From assembly GCF_002294985.1 (NCBI RefSeq), contig NZ_NSGE01000010.1, forward strand, positions 62,001 through 126,000: a DNA stretch of 64,000 nucleotides, given 5' to 3'. Each line of letters begins with the position of its first letter. Within the stretch, counting starts at the first letter, position 1. The stretch is from Mesorhizobium sp. WSM3862 (GTDB taxonomy: Bacteria > Pseudomonadota > Alphaproteobacteria > Rhizobiales > Rhizobiaceae). The notes under the pieces were generated by a model that did no database searches, was not told the DNA's origin, and saw only the letters and a program-made list of their open reading frames with translations. Below are positions 8,910-16,945 of this stretch, piece by piece. Made by a program: the position numbers and the translations under genes.

Positions 8910-10016
8910 TTAGCTCGCAAGCTTGTCGTGGCTGTGCGGCGACAGCCGCCGGGTGAAAGCTTCCGTCAATGCCGGCAGGAAACGGATCGCATCGGTGACG
9001 ATGCCGAGGTGGGCAAAGTCGAAGATCGGGGCATTCGGGTCGGTGTTGATGGCTACGATCAAATCAGCCCCCTCCACGCCAACCCGATGCTGAATGGCGC
9101 CCGAAATCCCGGCCGCTATGTAAAGCTTTGGCCGGATGGTCTTGCCCGTTTGGCCAATCTGCCGATCGGCCGGCATCCAGCCCTTCTGGACCAGCGGGCG
9201 CGAACAGCCATATTCGGCGCCGATTGCGCGCGCTAAATTCGTCACAAGCTGCAAATTCTCCGCTGAGCCGAGGCCGAGGCCTCCGGCAACCACGATGTCG
9301 GCGTAGGCGAGATTTGCCTTTGCCGATTGGCGATCGAGGTTGAAGCCAAGGACTTTGGTGATGATCTCTTCCTCCGTCATCGACAGCTTGTGCCGGATGA
9401 CGTGCCCAACCGGCTTATCAGTCCGCGGTGGCATGGCCATGACCCTCGGTCGTACGGTGGCCATCTGCGGCCGGTAGTTGAGCGTATAGATCGTGCATAG
9501 CAAGGAACCGCCGAAAGTCGGACGGGTCGCGGCGAGCGACCCGTCGACATCCACATCGAGTTCGGTACAGTCGGCTGTGAGCCCTGTCAGCAAGGTCGTC
9601 GCTACTGAGCCGGCGAGGTCCCTGCCGAGCGTGGTCGCACCGAGAAGCAGGATCTCCGGTTTGTGGGCATTGACCAGATCCGTCATTGCCTTGGTGAAAG
9701 GCTCGTTGCGATAGTCAGCAAGCAGCGGTGCCTCGACGAGGTAGACAAGGTCGGCGCCGTAAGCGAATGCCTCGGCAACGGCATGCTGGGTGGCATCACC
9801 CGGCGGTCCGAGCACGATCCCCGCAAGCTGGATGCCAAGCTTGTCGGCGAGCTTGCGGCCTTCGCCGAGCAGTTCGAAGGAGACGGGATGGACCTCGCCG
9901 CGTTCCAGTTCGATGAAAACCCAGACGTGCCGATAGTCCTTAAAGTGCTCAGGCAATTCCTTCTTGATGCCGCCACGGCCTGCGGAAGGAGGGGCTTCGC
10001 GTTTCGCCTTCAACAT
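8910..10016 (-). CDS. fixB: FixB, electron-transfer flavoprotein alpha-like
   Basis: A 368-residue ETF-alpha family protein. The C-terminal FAD domain is intact (ADIVVAGGLGLGS, GCSRPLVQKGW, KLYIAAGISGAIQH, VAINTDPNAPIF). With FixA it forms the bifurcating flavoprotein pair. I prefer the ATG at 10016, which has AGGAGAG directly upstream; an in-frame ATG at 10031 would place that sequence inside the gene. It lies 19 bases after fixA. Confidence 0.96.
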   Translation of the reverse strand: MLKAKREAPPSAGRGGIKKELPEHFKDYRHVWVFIELERGEVHPVSFELLGEGRKLADKLGIQLAGIVLGPPGDATQHAVAEAFAYGADLVYLVEAPLLADYRNEPFTKAMTDLVNAHKPEILLLGATTLGRDLAGSVATTLLTGLTADCTELDVDVDGSLAATRPTFGGSLLCTIYTLNYRPQMATVRPRVMAMPPRTDKPVGHVIRHKLSMTEEEIITKVLGFNLDRQSAKANLAYADIVVAGGLGLGSAENLQLVTNLARAIGAEYGCSRPLVQKGWMPADRQIGQTGKTIRPKLYIAAGISGAIQHRVGVEGADLIVAINTDPNAPIFDFAHLGIVTDAIRFLPALTEAFTRRLSPHSHDKLAS

Positions 10017-10035
10017 CTCTCTCCTTGCCATCCCG

Positions 10036-10887
10036 TCACTGGCCGCCGTCGAAGGCGAGTTCGTGTTCCAGCGCTGGCTGGCGGGTGAAGATTGCGGCGA
10101 TCAGTTCGTCAGCGACGCCATGCTGCGTCTTGTCGGTCATGTCGATCTGCGTCGCCTTTTCCGCCCGGGTGGTAGGGGCGAAAACGCGCTTGACGACCGT
10201 CGGCGAGCCGCGCAGGCCGCATTTGGTGAGGTCCTCAATGCCAGCTTCGGCCGCGCTCCACTTCACGATTTGGCTGCGTGCGGCGCGCAGGGCGTCGTCG
10301 AGCGAGCCCCTGCGGATTTCGTTGGTGCCTTCCAGCATTGTGATGAGGCAAGGCAGCCTGCTTTTCAGCATCTGCATACCGCCTTCCGAACGGCGCTTGA
10401 CGGTGATCTCGCGCGCGTCGAGATCGATAGAGGCGATCTTCGCCACATAGGTGAACTGCAGGAGACCGAGGCGCTTGGCGATGCCGGGCCCGACTTGGGC
10501 GGTATCGCCATCAATCGTCTGCTTGCCGGCGAAGACGATGTCCGGCGCGCCGAAGGTCTCGCCAATTCTCACGATTGCCCGAGAAAGCGCAAAGGACGTC
10601 GCCAGCGTGTCAGAGCCGGCAAAGCAGCGGTCGGTCAAGAGTACCGCGCGGTCGGCGCCATAGGTGAGCGCCTTGCGCAGCGCATCTTCTGCCATCGGCG
10701 GACCCATGGTAAGCACGGTGACCTCGCCGCCATGGGCGCCGCGCAATCTGAGTGCCTCTTCGAGGGCGAACAGGTCGTAAGGGTTGATGATGGTTGGCAC
10801 GCCCTGGCGCATGATCGTGTTCGTCACTGGGTGGACACGTATCTGCGCGGAATCCGGCACCTGCTTGATACAGACTACAATGTGCAT
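10036..10887 (-). CDS. fixA: FixA, electron-transfer flavoprotein beta-like
   Basis: A 283-residue ETF-beta family protein: MHIVVCIKQVPD at the start, the signature DLFALEEALRL, and GKQTIDGDTAQVGPGIA in the nucleotide-binding region. It is the first gene of fixABCX. The ATG at 10887 has GAGGGAA at good spacing; an upstream in-frame ATG at 10914 lacks this. A consensus sigma-54 promoter lies 55 bases upstream, so the fix genes can be expressed apart from nifS. Confidence 0.96.
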   Translation of the reverse strand: MHIVVCIKQVPDSAQIRVHPVTNTIMRQGVPTIINPYDLFALEEALRLRGAHGGEVTVLTMGPPMAEDALRKALTYGADRAVLLTDRCFAGSDTLATSFALSRAIVRIGETFGAPDIVFAGKQTIDGDTAQVGPGIAKRLGLLQFTYVAKIASIDLDAREITVKRRSEGGMQMLKSRLPCLITMLEGTNEIRRGSLDDALRAARSQIVKWSAAEAGIEDLTKCGLRGSPTVVKRVFAPTTRAEKATQIDMTDKTQHGVADELIAAIFTRQPALEHELAFDGGQ

Positions 10888-10941
10888 TGCTTCCCTCTCG
10901 GCTCTAGTCCGCAAGCCGCCCTGGCGTTCATCTCCTAAGCA

Positions 10942-10956
10942 GCATCATTCGTGCCA
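10942..10956 (-). promoter_or_regulatory. Sigma-54 promoter of fixABCX
   Basis: On the minus strand TGGCACGAATGATGC, with GG and GC ten bases apart. It lies between nifS and fixA. No TGT-N10-ACA site was found in the spacer above it, so activation would need a site inside nifS or a degenerate one. Confidence 0.85.
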
Positions 10957-11070
10957 ACCGTTCTACGCTGCTCTGTTCTCTTTGAGATCGGGTTGTTTTC
11001 TTCCGAAGGTGCCGTCGTGATGTCCGGTTTTGTCGGCTTTCGTCATTGTCGCGTCGCAACTTTGTCGCGC

Positions 11071-12657
11071 TCATTCTGTCCCGAACCGCCTCAGGATCGA
11101 ATCGAACGGGACAAAGGCGCGGTCCTGAGTGGCTGGTTTGTCCGGATCGTGATCTTTGAGCACCTTGAAGACCCGTTGCGTGAGTGGCGAGGATGTCGCG
11201 AAATCCTCATAAGCGCGTTCCAACGTCGCACGCGCCCGCGCGGCGATCACCCCGTCGGGAAGACCGGCGAAATCCTCTTCAGCGAGGTACTGGCCCATGC
11301 GCTTCATGATATGGAGCCGCGAGACGTTGAGCACCTTCGGATCATAAGAGATGCCAAGGACTGCGAAGAACTCCTCCGCAGCCGACAGCCTCATCAGCCG
11401 GGCGAGGATGTCGGTGACATCGATGGCAAGGCTTTCAGCAAAACAGCTGCGCATTGCGTTTTCCTTGGCCGGAAACGGCGGTCGGGGTTGCGCCGTCGCT
11501 GGCGGAGACGGGGAAAGGTCTCGCAGCTTCTTAACGATCCCGGGCATGACCTCGAGCACCCGGTCGACGTCCTCCTCGCCGTTGTTGCGCGAAAAGGAGA
11601 AACGGATTGCGCCGTGTGCCGCGTTACCGGGGGTATTCATCGCCACCAAGACATGGCTCGGCTCCAGCGAGCCGGAGGCGCATGCAGAGCCGGAGGAGCA
11701 GGCGACGCCCTCGCGATTGAGGAAATGCAGTATGCCGTCACCTTCGATATGTCCAAAGGCGATATTTGCAGTGTTCGGCAACCGCGCTCGTAAATCGCCG
11801 GCCACGAAGGCGTCTGGGATGCGCTGGAGAAGTTCTTTCTCGAGGCGGTCTCGCAATGCCTTTACCCGTGTGTTCGCGTCGTCCATGAATTTCAAGGCAA
11901 GATCGGCTGCCACGCCGAGGGCGACGATGCCTGGCGTGTTCTGCGTGCCCGCGCGGCGATTGCCCTCCTGGCTTCCCCCCTTGATCAGCGGACAGAAGTG
12001 CACGCCGCGCTTTACATAAAGTGCGCCGACCCCTTTCGGTCCGTGTAATTTGTGACCGGAGAGAGACAGCATATCGATTGCGGTCGATTTCAAGTCGATC
12101 GCAAGCTTGCCCACCGCTTGCACCGCGTCGGTATGGAAAAGGGCGCCGACGTCCTTGGCTAACTCAGCAAGCTCGACCACCGGGAAGATCGTTCCGGTCT
12201 CGTTGTTCGCCCACATGATCGAGACGATCGCCACGCGCGGGGTGAGGGCGGCCCTATAGGTGTCGAGGTCGAGCCGGCCGTGGCGATCCACCGGGATCCT
12301 ATGCACCTTGATGCCGCGCGTCTTCTCAAGGTGGGCACAAAGCGTCAGCACGGCCGAATGCTCGACTGCGGAAGTGACGATCTCGGTGCGCTCAGGCGTC
12401 AACTCGAGCGCCGAAAGGATCGCGGCGTTGTCGCTTTCTGTCCCGCCCGAGGTGAAGGTGATCTCGTCGTCGAACTCCGCGCCGATCAGCGTTTGCACCT
12501 GCAGGCGCGCCTTTCTCACCGCCGCCCCGGCGGAAGCGCCAAAATCGTGGCTCGACGAAGGGTTGCCGAATTGCTCGGTAAAAAACGGCAGCATTGCTTG
12601 AACGACTTCAGGATCGACCCGTGTCGTTGCGTTGTTGTCCAGATAAACAGGCCTCAT
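11071..12657 (-). CDS. nifS: NifS cysteine desulfurase fused in frame to NifW
   Basis: One frame of 528 residues holds two proteins. Residues 1 to about 390 are NifS, a PLP-dependent cysteine desulfurase (SLSGHKLHGPKGVGALYV with the PLP lysine; active-site loop CSSGSACASG) that supplies sulfur for nitrogenase clusters. From about residue 402 the sequence is NifW (LSAAEEFFAVLG, YDPKVLNVSRLHIMKRMGQYL, SSPLTQRVFKVLKD), which protects or helps mature the MoFe protein. They are normally separate genes. An ATG at 11454 with AAGGAA in front marks what looks like the old nifW start, so NifW may also be made alone. The start at 12657 has GGAGAAGG upstream. A sequencing error removing the nifS stop is possible. 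Confidence 0.93.
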   Translation of the reverse strand: MRPVYLDNNATTRVDPEVVQAMLPFFTEQFGNPSSSHDFGASAGAAVRKARLQVQTLIGAEFDDEITFTSGGTESDNAAILSALELTPERTEIVTSAVEHSAVLTLCAHLEKTRGIKVHRIPVDRHGRLDLDTYRAALTPRVAIVSIMWANNETGTIFPVVELAELAKDVGALFHTDAVQAVGKLAIDLKSTAIDMLSLSGHKLHGPKGVGALYVKRGVHFCPLIKGGSQEGNRRAGTQNTPGIVALGVAADLALKFMDDANTRVKALRDRLEKELLQRIPDAFVAGDLRARLPNTANIAFGHIEGDGILHFLNREGVACSSGSACASGSLEPSHVLVAMNTPGNAAHGAIRFSFSRNNGEEDVDRVLEVMPGIVKKLRDLSPSPPATAQPRPPFPAKENAMRSCFAESLAIDVTDILARLMRLSAAEEFFAVLGISYDPKVLNVSRLHIMKRMGQYLAEEDFAGLPDGVIAARARATLERAYEDFATSSPLTQRVFKVLKDHDPDKPATQDRAFVPFDSILRRFGTE

Positions 12658-12910
12658 GGATGTGATCCTTCTCCTGAGGGCAATCACGCAAAGCGCACGC
12701 CCGGTCTGTCATGATGATGGCTAGCCGAAGGAGTTGCCGCGGCCATATTCGGCCCGCGCTTCTTGGGGCCGGCGCGGCCGCTCGCCTCGACTTAATGCGC
12801 CAGCCCTGCGCCGGCCTGGGAAGGCGCGGTCTTTAGGCCACGGCGGGTTTCGGTGCGCTGGGGCGTGGACCGTTTCTCCTTCAGGCCGGGAGGCGTTCTC
12901 GAACAGCTAC

Positions 12911-12925
12911 GCATGGACCGTGCCA
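12911..12925 (-). promoter_or_regulatory. Sigma-54 promoter facing nifS
   Basis: On the minus strand TGGCACGGTCCATGC, with GG-N10-GC spacing. It lies about 250 bases above the nifS start and 47 bases from the NifA site at 12972. Confidence 0.8.
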
Positions 12926-12971
12926 AACAAGGAGATCATTTCGAAACAATAAGATGGCTCCAACACTGCTA

Positions 12972-12987
12972 TGTCGCCTGTCCGACA
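12972..12987. promoter_or_regulatory. NifA upstream activator site
   Basis: Exact TGT-N10-ACA with partly palindromic inner bases. It lies between two sigma-54 promoters pointing away from each other, and could serve both nifS and the exporter. Confidence 0.85.
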
Positions 12988-13209
12988 TCGGCGGGCATGT
13001 TCGACGGTGAACGCCGTTGAATTGGGTGTGAATTCCGCTTTGCGTGAGGAGCAATCCGTCGGCCGGCCGCCAAGGATGCCAGCGTCACCGATGCGTCCTG
13101 TCGGGTTTGTCGAGTGCGCGACGCGGCGCTGTCCGCCCAGTTGCCTGCTGAGCTCTCGTTGTCATTGAAGAATATGCAGAAAGTTCTTCTGGGCTTCTTT
13201 CTGAGCCTT

Positions 13210-13224
13210 TGGCACGCCTATTGC
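13210..13224 (+). promoter_or_regulatory. Sigma-54 promoter of the ABC exporter unit
   Basis: TGGCACGCCTATTGC, a perfect match to TGGCAC-N5-TTGC. It lies 93 bases before the exporter ATG, the same arrangement as at nifH. Confidence 0.92.
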
Positions 13225-13274
13225 GGTTCTCTCCTCGTAAGGCAGCGCGTGCCCGCGGCCGAATATTCATCTCG

Positions 13275-13330
13275 CTGGTGACATCGCGATCGATGGAACG
13301 AAGGAAAGAAAGCAACATGTCAGGTCCAGA
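13275..13330 (+). repeat. nifH-type leader copy 1
   Basis: The ribosome site and first codons (AAGGAAAGAAAGCAAC, then ATG-TCA-GGT) closely match those of nifH at 24000-24026. The exporter starts with the nifH codons, which points to a duplicated nifH control region placed in front of it. Confidence 0.8.
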
Positions 13331-15248
13331 TCGGCCACCCGCGTTCCGAGCGATGTTTTCGTCCTCACGCAGACCTTCCATTTCAGGTTTCTTGAGACCG
13401 GGCGTCCTGGTGCGCTCGTTCAAAGCCAGGCGTGGTTTTCACATCGATCTGCGCGGCGCCGCCTTTCGCGACGTTTTCGCCTTCACCATACGCCACTGGA
13501 GCAGGCAGCCGGTCCGGCTCGCGATCATTATGATCGCGGTACTTGGCGCAACGCTCCTTGACGTTCTGACGCCGCTCTATTCCGGACGGCTCGTAGACGC
13601 GGTCGCCCAAGGAACGGCAGCCGACGCGGTCGTGTGGGATGCGGCACTCGCGGCCTTTTCAATGTTGATTGCGCTCGCACTCGGCGCCGTCGTCATGCGC
13701 AACATCGCCTTCATTGCCGTCAATGACTTCATTCTGAAGATGATGTCCGACATCGCCAGCGACGCGTTCCATCGCGTCCAGCGCTTTTCGGCCGATTGGC
13801 ATGCGAAAACCTTCGCCGGCTCGACGGTGCGCAAGATCACGCGCGGCATGTGGGCGCTCTGCGCCCTCGACGACACGATCCTTTTCGCGTTGTTCCCCTC
13901 GCTCATCATGCTCATAGGGTCGAGCGTTCTGCTCGGCTGGTATTGGCCGACGATGGGGCTGATCATCGCCTGCGGCTCGGTTGGCTATGTGGCGCTGATC
14001 ATTATCCTGTCGCTCGGCTATGTGGCGCCAGCGGCAGGCCTTGCCAACAACTGGGATACGAGGCTTGGCGGCTCGCTTGCCGACGCGATCAGCTGTAACG
14101 CGGTGGTCAAAGGCTTCGGCGCCGAGGTGCGGGAAGATCATCGCCTCGCGAAAGTCATCTCCAAGTGGCTGCACCGCACCCGCCGGACCTGGGTGCGCGG
14201 GGTAATCAGTGCTGCTTTCCAGGGAATCATGCTTCTTGCGATGAGAGCGGCTTTGATCGGCTATGCCTTACTTTTGTGGTCGCGCGGCCAGGCTACCCCA
14301 GGCGACATCGCCTTTGTGCTCGCGTCTTTCACCGTCCTGTATGGCTACTTGCGTGAGGTTTCCATGCACGTGCGCAACATCCAGCGCTCCGTAAACGAGA
14401 TGGAGGAACTGGTCAAAACCTGCAGCCAGCCGCCCGACGTGGCCGATGTTGCGGGCGCCAAGCCGATCCGGATCACGAAGGGCCACATCGATTTTGAGAG
14501 CGTCCATTTCCACTACGGCAATCATTGGTCGCCATTCTACAGCGACTTGTCGATTTCGATTGAGGCCGGCGCACGGGTGGGTCTGGTCGGCCCCTCTGGC
14601 TCCGGCAAGACCACCTTCGTCAAGCTCATCCAGCGGCTTTACGACCTGGATGCAGGACGAATCTTGATCGACGGGCAGGACATCTCGCGGGTGACGCAGG
14701 CCTCGCTGCGCTCGCAGATCGCGATCGTGCAGCAGGAGCCCCTCCTGTTCCACCGCTCGCTGGCCGAGAACATAGCCTATGGGCGGCCGGGTGCTTCTCG
14801 GTCCGACATCGAGCAGGCGGCACGGCTCGCCAGCGCGCATGACTTCATTGCCCGCCTGCCGAACGGCTACGGTACGCTGGTCGGCGAACGCGGCGTGAAG
14901 CTTTCAGGCGGCGAGCGCCAGCGTGTGGCGATAGCGCGCGCCTTCCTCGCCGATGCCCCAATCCTGATTCTGGACGAGGCGACATCGAGCCTCGACTCGG
15001 AATCGGAGGTGCTGATCCAGAAGGCGATGGAGCGGCTCATGGTCGGGCGCACCACGCTCGTCATTGCGCACCGGCTCTCGACGGTGCGAGCACTCGACCG
15101 GCTGCTTGTCTTTGACCGTGGTTGCATCACCGAGCAGGGCGACCATGCCGCACTGATCCGTCGCGACGGCATCTACCGCCGCCTGTTCGAGCGGCAGGCC
15201 TTGGAGCTGACAAAGGGTTGGGATGAGACCAACGTGCAACGTGGTTGA
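13317..15248 (+). CDS. ABC exporter, fused membrane and ATPase domains
   Basis: A 643-residue half-transporter of the ABCB/MsbA type. Hydrophobic segments lie between about 60 and 330, and the ATPase domain has Walker A GPSGSGKTTF, the signature LSGGERQRVAIARAF, Walker B ILILDEATSSLD and the switch histidine in IAHRLST. It probably exports a lipid, peptide or glycan across the inner membrane as a dimer; the substrate is unknown. The start is the ATG of a copied nifH leader, so the N-terminal MSG comes from nifH. A NifA site and a consensus sigma-54 promoter upstream make bacteroid expression very likely. It heads a unit continuing to DUF683, fdxB and nifQ. Confidence 0.9.
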   Translation: MSGPDRPPAFRAMFSSSRRPSISGFLRPGVLVRSFKARRGFHIDLRGAAFRDVFAFTIRHWSRQPVRLAIIMIAVLGATLLDVLTPLYSGRLVDAVAQGTAADAVVWDAALAAFSMLIALALGAVVMRNIAFIAVNDFILKMMSDIASDAFHRVQRFSADWHAKTFAGSTVRKITRGMWALCALDDTILFALFPSLIMLIGSSVLLGWYWPTMGLIIACGSVGYVALIIILSLGYVAPAAGLANNWDTRLGGSLADAISCNAVVKGFGAEVREDHRLAKVISKWLHRTRRTWVRGVISAAFQGIMLLAMRAALIGYALLLWSRGQATPGDIAFVLASFTVLYGYLREVSMHVRNIQRSVNEMEELVKTCSQPPDVADVAGAKPIRITKGHIDFESVHFHYGNHWSPFYSDLSISIEAGARVGLVGPSGSGKTTFVKLIQRLYDLDAGRILIDGQDISRVTQASLRSQIAIVQQEPLLFHRSLAENIAYGRPGASRSDIEQAARLASAHDFIARLPNGYGTLVGERGVKLSGGERQRVAIARAFLADAPILILDEATSSLDSESEVLIQKAMERLMVGRTTLVIAHRLSTVRALDRLLVFDRGCITEQGDHAALIRRDGIYRRLFERQALELTKGWDETNVQRG

Positions 15249-15492
15249 AGGCGGCGTGACTTCAGCTTGCCTTCGCCAGCAATCCTGTCGGGCTGTTCCT
15301 GAAAAGGCGGCCGCCAGCTCTCGTCGGATCTTTGGAATCCAAGACAGGCCTGGGGCCGACCTTTCTCCTTCCGCGCTCTCGAGTAAACCGATGAATGGGA
15401 TGCAGACAATTTTTTATGAGCTTCGTCCTGCGTTCCCGTCGCGGAGGTTGAGACTTCCTCCTAAGACGGCAGCCGCGCGATCATTTAGCTTC
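15249..15492. other. Spacer after the ABC exporter, no gene seen
   Basis: No recognisable gene, clear terminator or sigma-54 promoter, so transcription from the exporter could continue to nifQ. Confidence 0.45.
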
Positions 15493-15655
15493 TGGTTGAT
15501 GCGATCAATGGAGCCAAGGAAAGCAACGCGCCGCGTCCGCGCCAGATACGCCTTCTATGGCATAGAGACGCCAAGATCGACGCCCTCCCGGCGATCGCTC
15601 ACCGCCCGCGTCGACATCGGGCACAAGATCTTGAATGTCGGCTGCGCCCCACCGC
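15493..15655 (+). pseudogene. nifH: nifH leader and 5' coding remnant
   Basis: The leader (GGAGCCAAGGAAAGCAAC) and the following bases align with nifH from its ribosome site up to the codons for the GCDP motif; AAGATCTTGAATGTCGGCTG here corresponds to the ILIVGCD codons. The ATG has become ACG and the frame is broken with a deletion. It is a decayed copy of the first about 45 codons of nifH. It joins directly to a DUF269 remnant, which marks a recombination junction. Confidence 0.75.
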
Positions 15656-15661
15656 TCTTAT

Positions 15662-15756
15662 GCCGAACTCGAGACATTCTGGAAAGTCGCCGAGGCCGGC
15701 ACGCCGGCGATGCGGTCGCGGCCATCGAAGCGCCTCCCGAGATGGCGCGGGCGTAA
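15662..15756 (+). pseudogene. DUF269 (NifX-associated) 3' remnant
   Basis: The last about 30 codons read LETFWKVAEAG, then after a small deletion DAVAAIEAPPEMARA and a stop. This matches the end of the intact NifX-associated DUF269 protein at 31617-32096 (ETFCKLAAAG, DAIAAIEAYPEVARA). It shows that the following DUF683, fdxB and nifQ genes once lay behind a full nifX-DUF269 pair. Confidence 0.78.
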
Positions 15757-15783
15757 GAAAAACCGGCTTGCGAGGAAGGGATC

Positions 15784-15987
15784 ATGTCAGAGCTTGAGAT
15801 GTTGCAGAAGAAGCTCCGCAAGCTGCAGGCGCGCGCCGGAGACGCCATGATGGACTTGCACGACCTTGCCGAGGACCTGGCGGTCAACTGGACCGAGATC
15901 AAGGCGGTCGCTCGGAAAGCCTTTGAGATTTTTGCCGAGTTGGATGCGGCAAAGGAACAACTCGAGGCGTTGGAGAATTCACAATGA
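15784..15987 (+). CDS. DUF683 nif-associated small protein, copy 1
   Basis: A 67-residue helical protein with the DUF683 pattern (KKLRKLQARAGDAMMDLHDL, then EDLAVNWTEIKAVA and a coiled C-terminal helix). DUF683 genes lie between nifX/DUF269 and fdxB in many diazotrophs, and their role in nitrogenase maturation is unclear. A GAGGAAGG ribosome site precedes the ATG. Its stop overlaps the fdxB start (ATGA). A second copy is at 45696. Confidence 0.88.
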   Translation: MSELEMLQKKLRKLQARAGDAMMDLHDLAEDLAVNWTEIKAVARKAFEIFAELDAAKEQLEALENSQ

Positions 15988-16295
15988 CGGGCGTCACACG
16001 CGACGGCTCTCCCTGGACGCCGCACTATCTTACCGCGATCGATGGCGCGACCTGCATCGGCTGCGGCCGCTGCTTCAAGGTCTGCTCGCGCGAGGTCATG
16101 CACCTTCATGGCGTCGATGACGCAGGCGAAATCCTCGGCATTTGCGCCGGCGAGGATGACGACTTCGACGGCGAGCTCAACCGCATGGTCATGGTTGTCG
16201 ACCATGCCGGCCGCTGCATTGGCTGCGGCGCCTGCGGCCGCGTCTGCCCGAAGAACTGCCAGACCCACCTTGCGGCCGACAAGCTTGCTGCATGA
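15984..16295 (+). CDS. fdxB: FdxB, nif-specific ferredoxin III, copy 1
   Basis: A 103-residue ferredoxin with CIGCGRCFKVCSREV near residue 20 and CIGCGACGRVCPKNC near the end, with an acidic insert between (GEDDDFDGEL). This is the FdxB/ferredoxin III layout of nif clusters; it carries electrons in nitrogenase maturation or catalysis. It overlaps DUF683 and nifQ by four bases at each end, so the three genes are coupled. It is about 80 percent identical by eye to the copy at 45896. Confidence 0.93.
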   Translation: MTGVTRDGSPWTPHYLTAIDGATCIGCGRCFKVCSREVMHLHGVDDAGEILGICAGEDDDFDGELNRMVMVVDHAGRCIGCGACGRVCPKNCQTHLAADKLAA

Positions 16296-16945
16296 GCTGG
16301 GGAGACGACCAGGAGAACGGCGCCACAGTCGCCGATCACCGTGGTTGTATCAGCACCAGCCAATGGCCGCCGACAGGCCTAGGGGCGGCGTTCGACCGGC
16401 ATGCGCTTGCCTGTGTTGCCTACCTCGCGTTCGAGGAGGTCGAGGCCGGCAAGGCGACCGCGACCGAAGCAACCGGCCTTTCGCGTGCCGACCTGCGAGA
16501 TATCATGACACGCTATTTCCCGGCTGTGCCCGTCAACGCCTTCGCGCTGGAAAAGCTGGCCGATCCTGAGCCGGATATGGAGGAAGAGCTTCTGCGCGGC
16601 CTGCTCATTGGGCATGCCAGGCCGGGCGATCCGGCGAGCACCCTCTTCGCCAAGATCATCGCCAGGCGTAGTTTGCGCAATGACCATCTGTGGCAGGACC
16701 TTGGCCTTTTCAATCGGGCCGAACTCAGCCGCTTGATCGCCAGGCATTTCCCGGCGCTGGCGGCCGGCAACACCAAAAACATGAAATGGAAGAAGTATTT
16801 CTATCGTAAGCTCTGCGAGGCTGAAGGCTTTTCGCTATGCACCGCACCCAGTTGTCAGGAATGCCGCGATTTCGAAAGCTGTTTTGGCCCGGAGGAAGGC
16901 GAAAGCCACTTGGCACGGATCAAGAACGGGTTCGCTTTGGATTAA
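16292..16945 (+). CDS. nifQ: NifQ, molybdenum donor for FeMo-co
   Basis: A 217-residue NifQ protein. The C-terminal cysteine motif CTAPSCQECRDFESC (C-x5-C-x2-C-x5-C) binds the Fe-S cluster that carries molybdenum to NifEN/NifH during FeMo-cofactor assembly. The middle (FALEKLADPEPDMEEELLRGLL, NLGLFNR-like helices) is typical. It is the last gene of the exporter-DUF683-fdxB-nifQ unit. Its stop overlaps the convergent rpoN2 stop by a few bases. Confidence 0.94.
   Translation: MSWGDDQENGATVADHRGCISTSQWPPTGLGAAFDRHALACVAYLAFEEVEAGKATATEATGLSRADLRDIMTRYFPAVPVNAFALEKLADPEPDMEEELLRGLLIGHARPGDPASTLFAKIIARRSLRNDHLWQDLGLFNRAELSRLIARHFPALAAGNTKNMKWKKYFYRKLCEAEGFSLCTAPSCQECRDFESCFGPEEGESHLARIKNGFALD

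Larger units (their letters stand above)
12688..13209. other. Divergent regulatory region between nifS and the ABC exporter
   Basis: No gene was seen. The region holds a minus-strand sigma-54 promoter facing nifS, one exact NifA site, and the approach to the plus-strand sigma-54 promoter at 13210. The nifS leader would be about 240 bases long. Confidence 0.6.

Noticed and set aside
12695..12715. GGGCGT...TTTGC as the nifS promoter close to the gene
   Set aside because: The -24 element is poor; the match at 12911-12925 is much better and lies near a NifA site.
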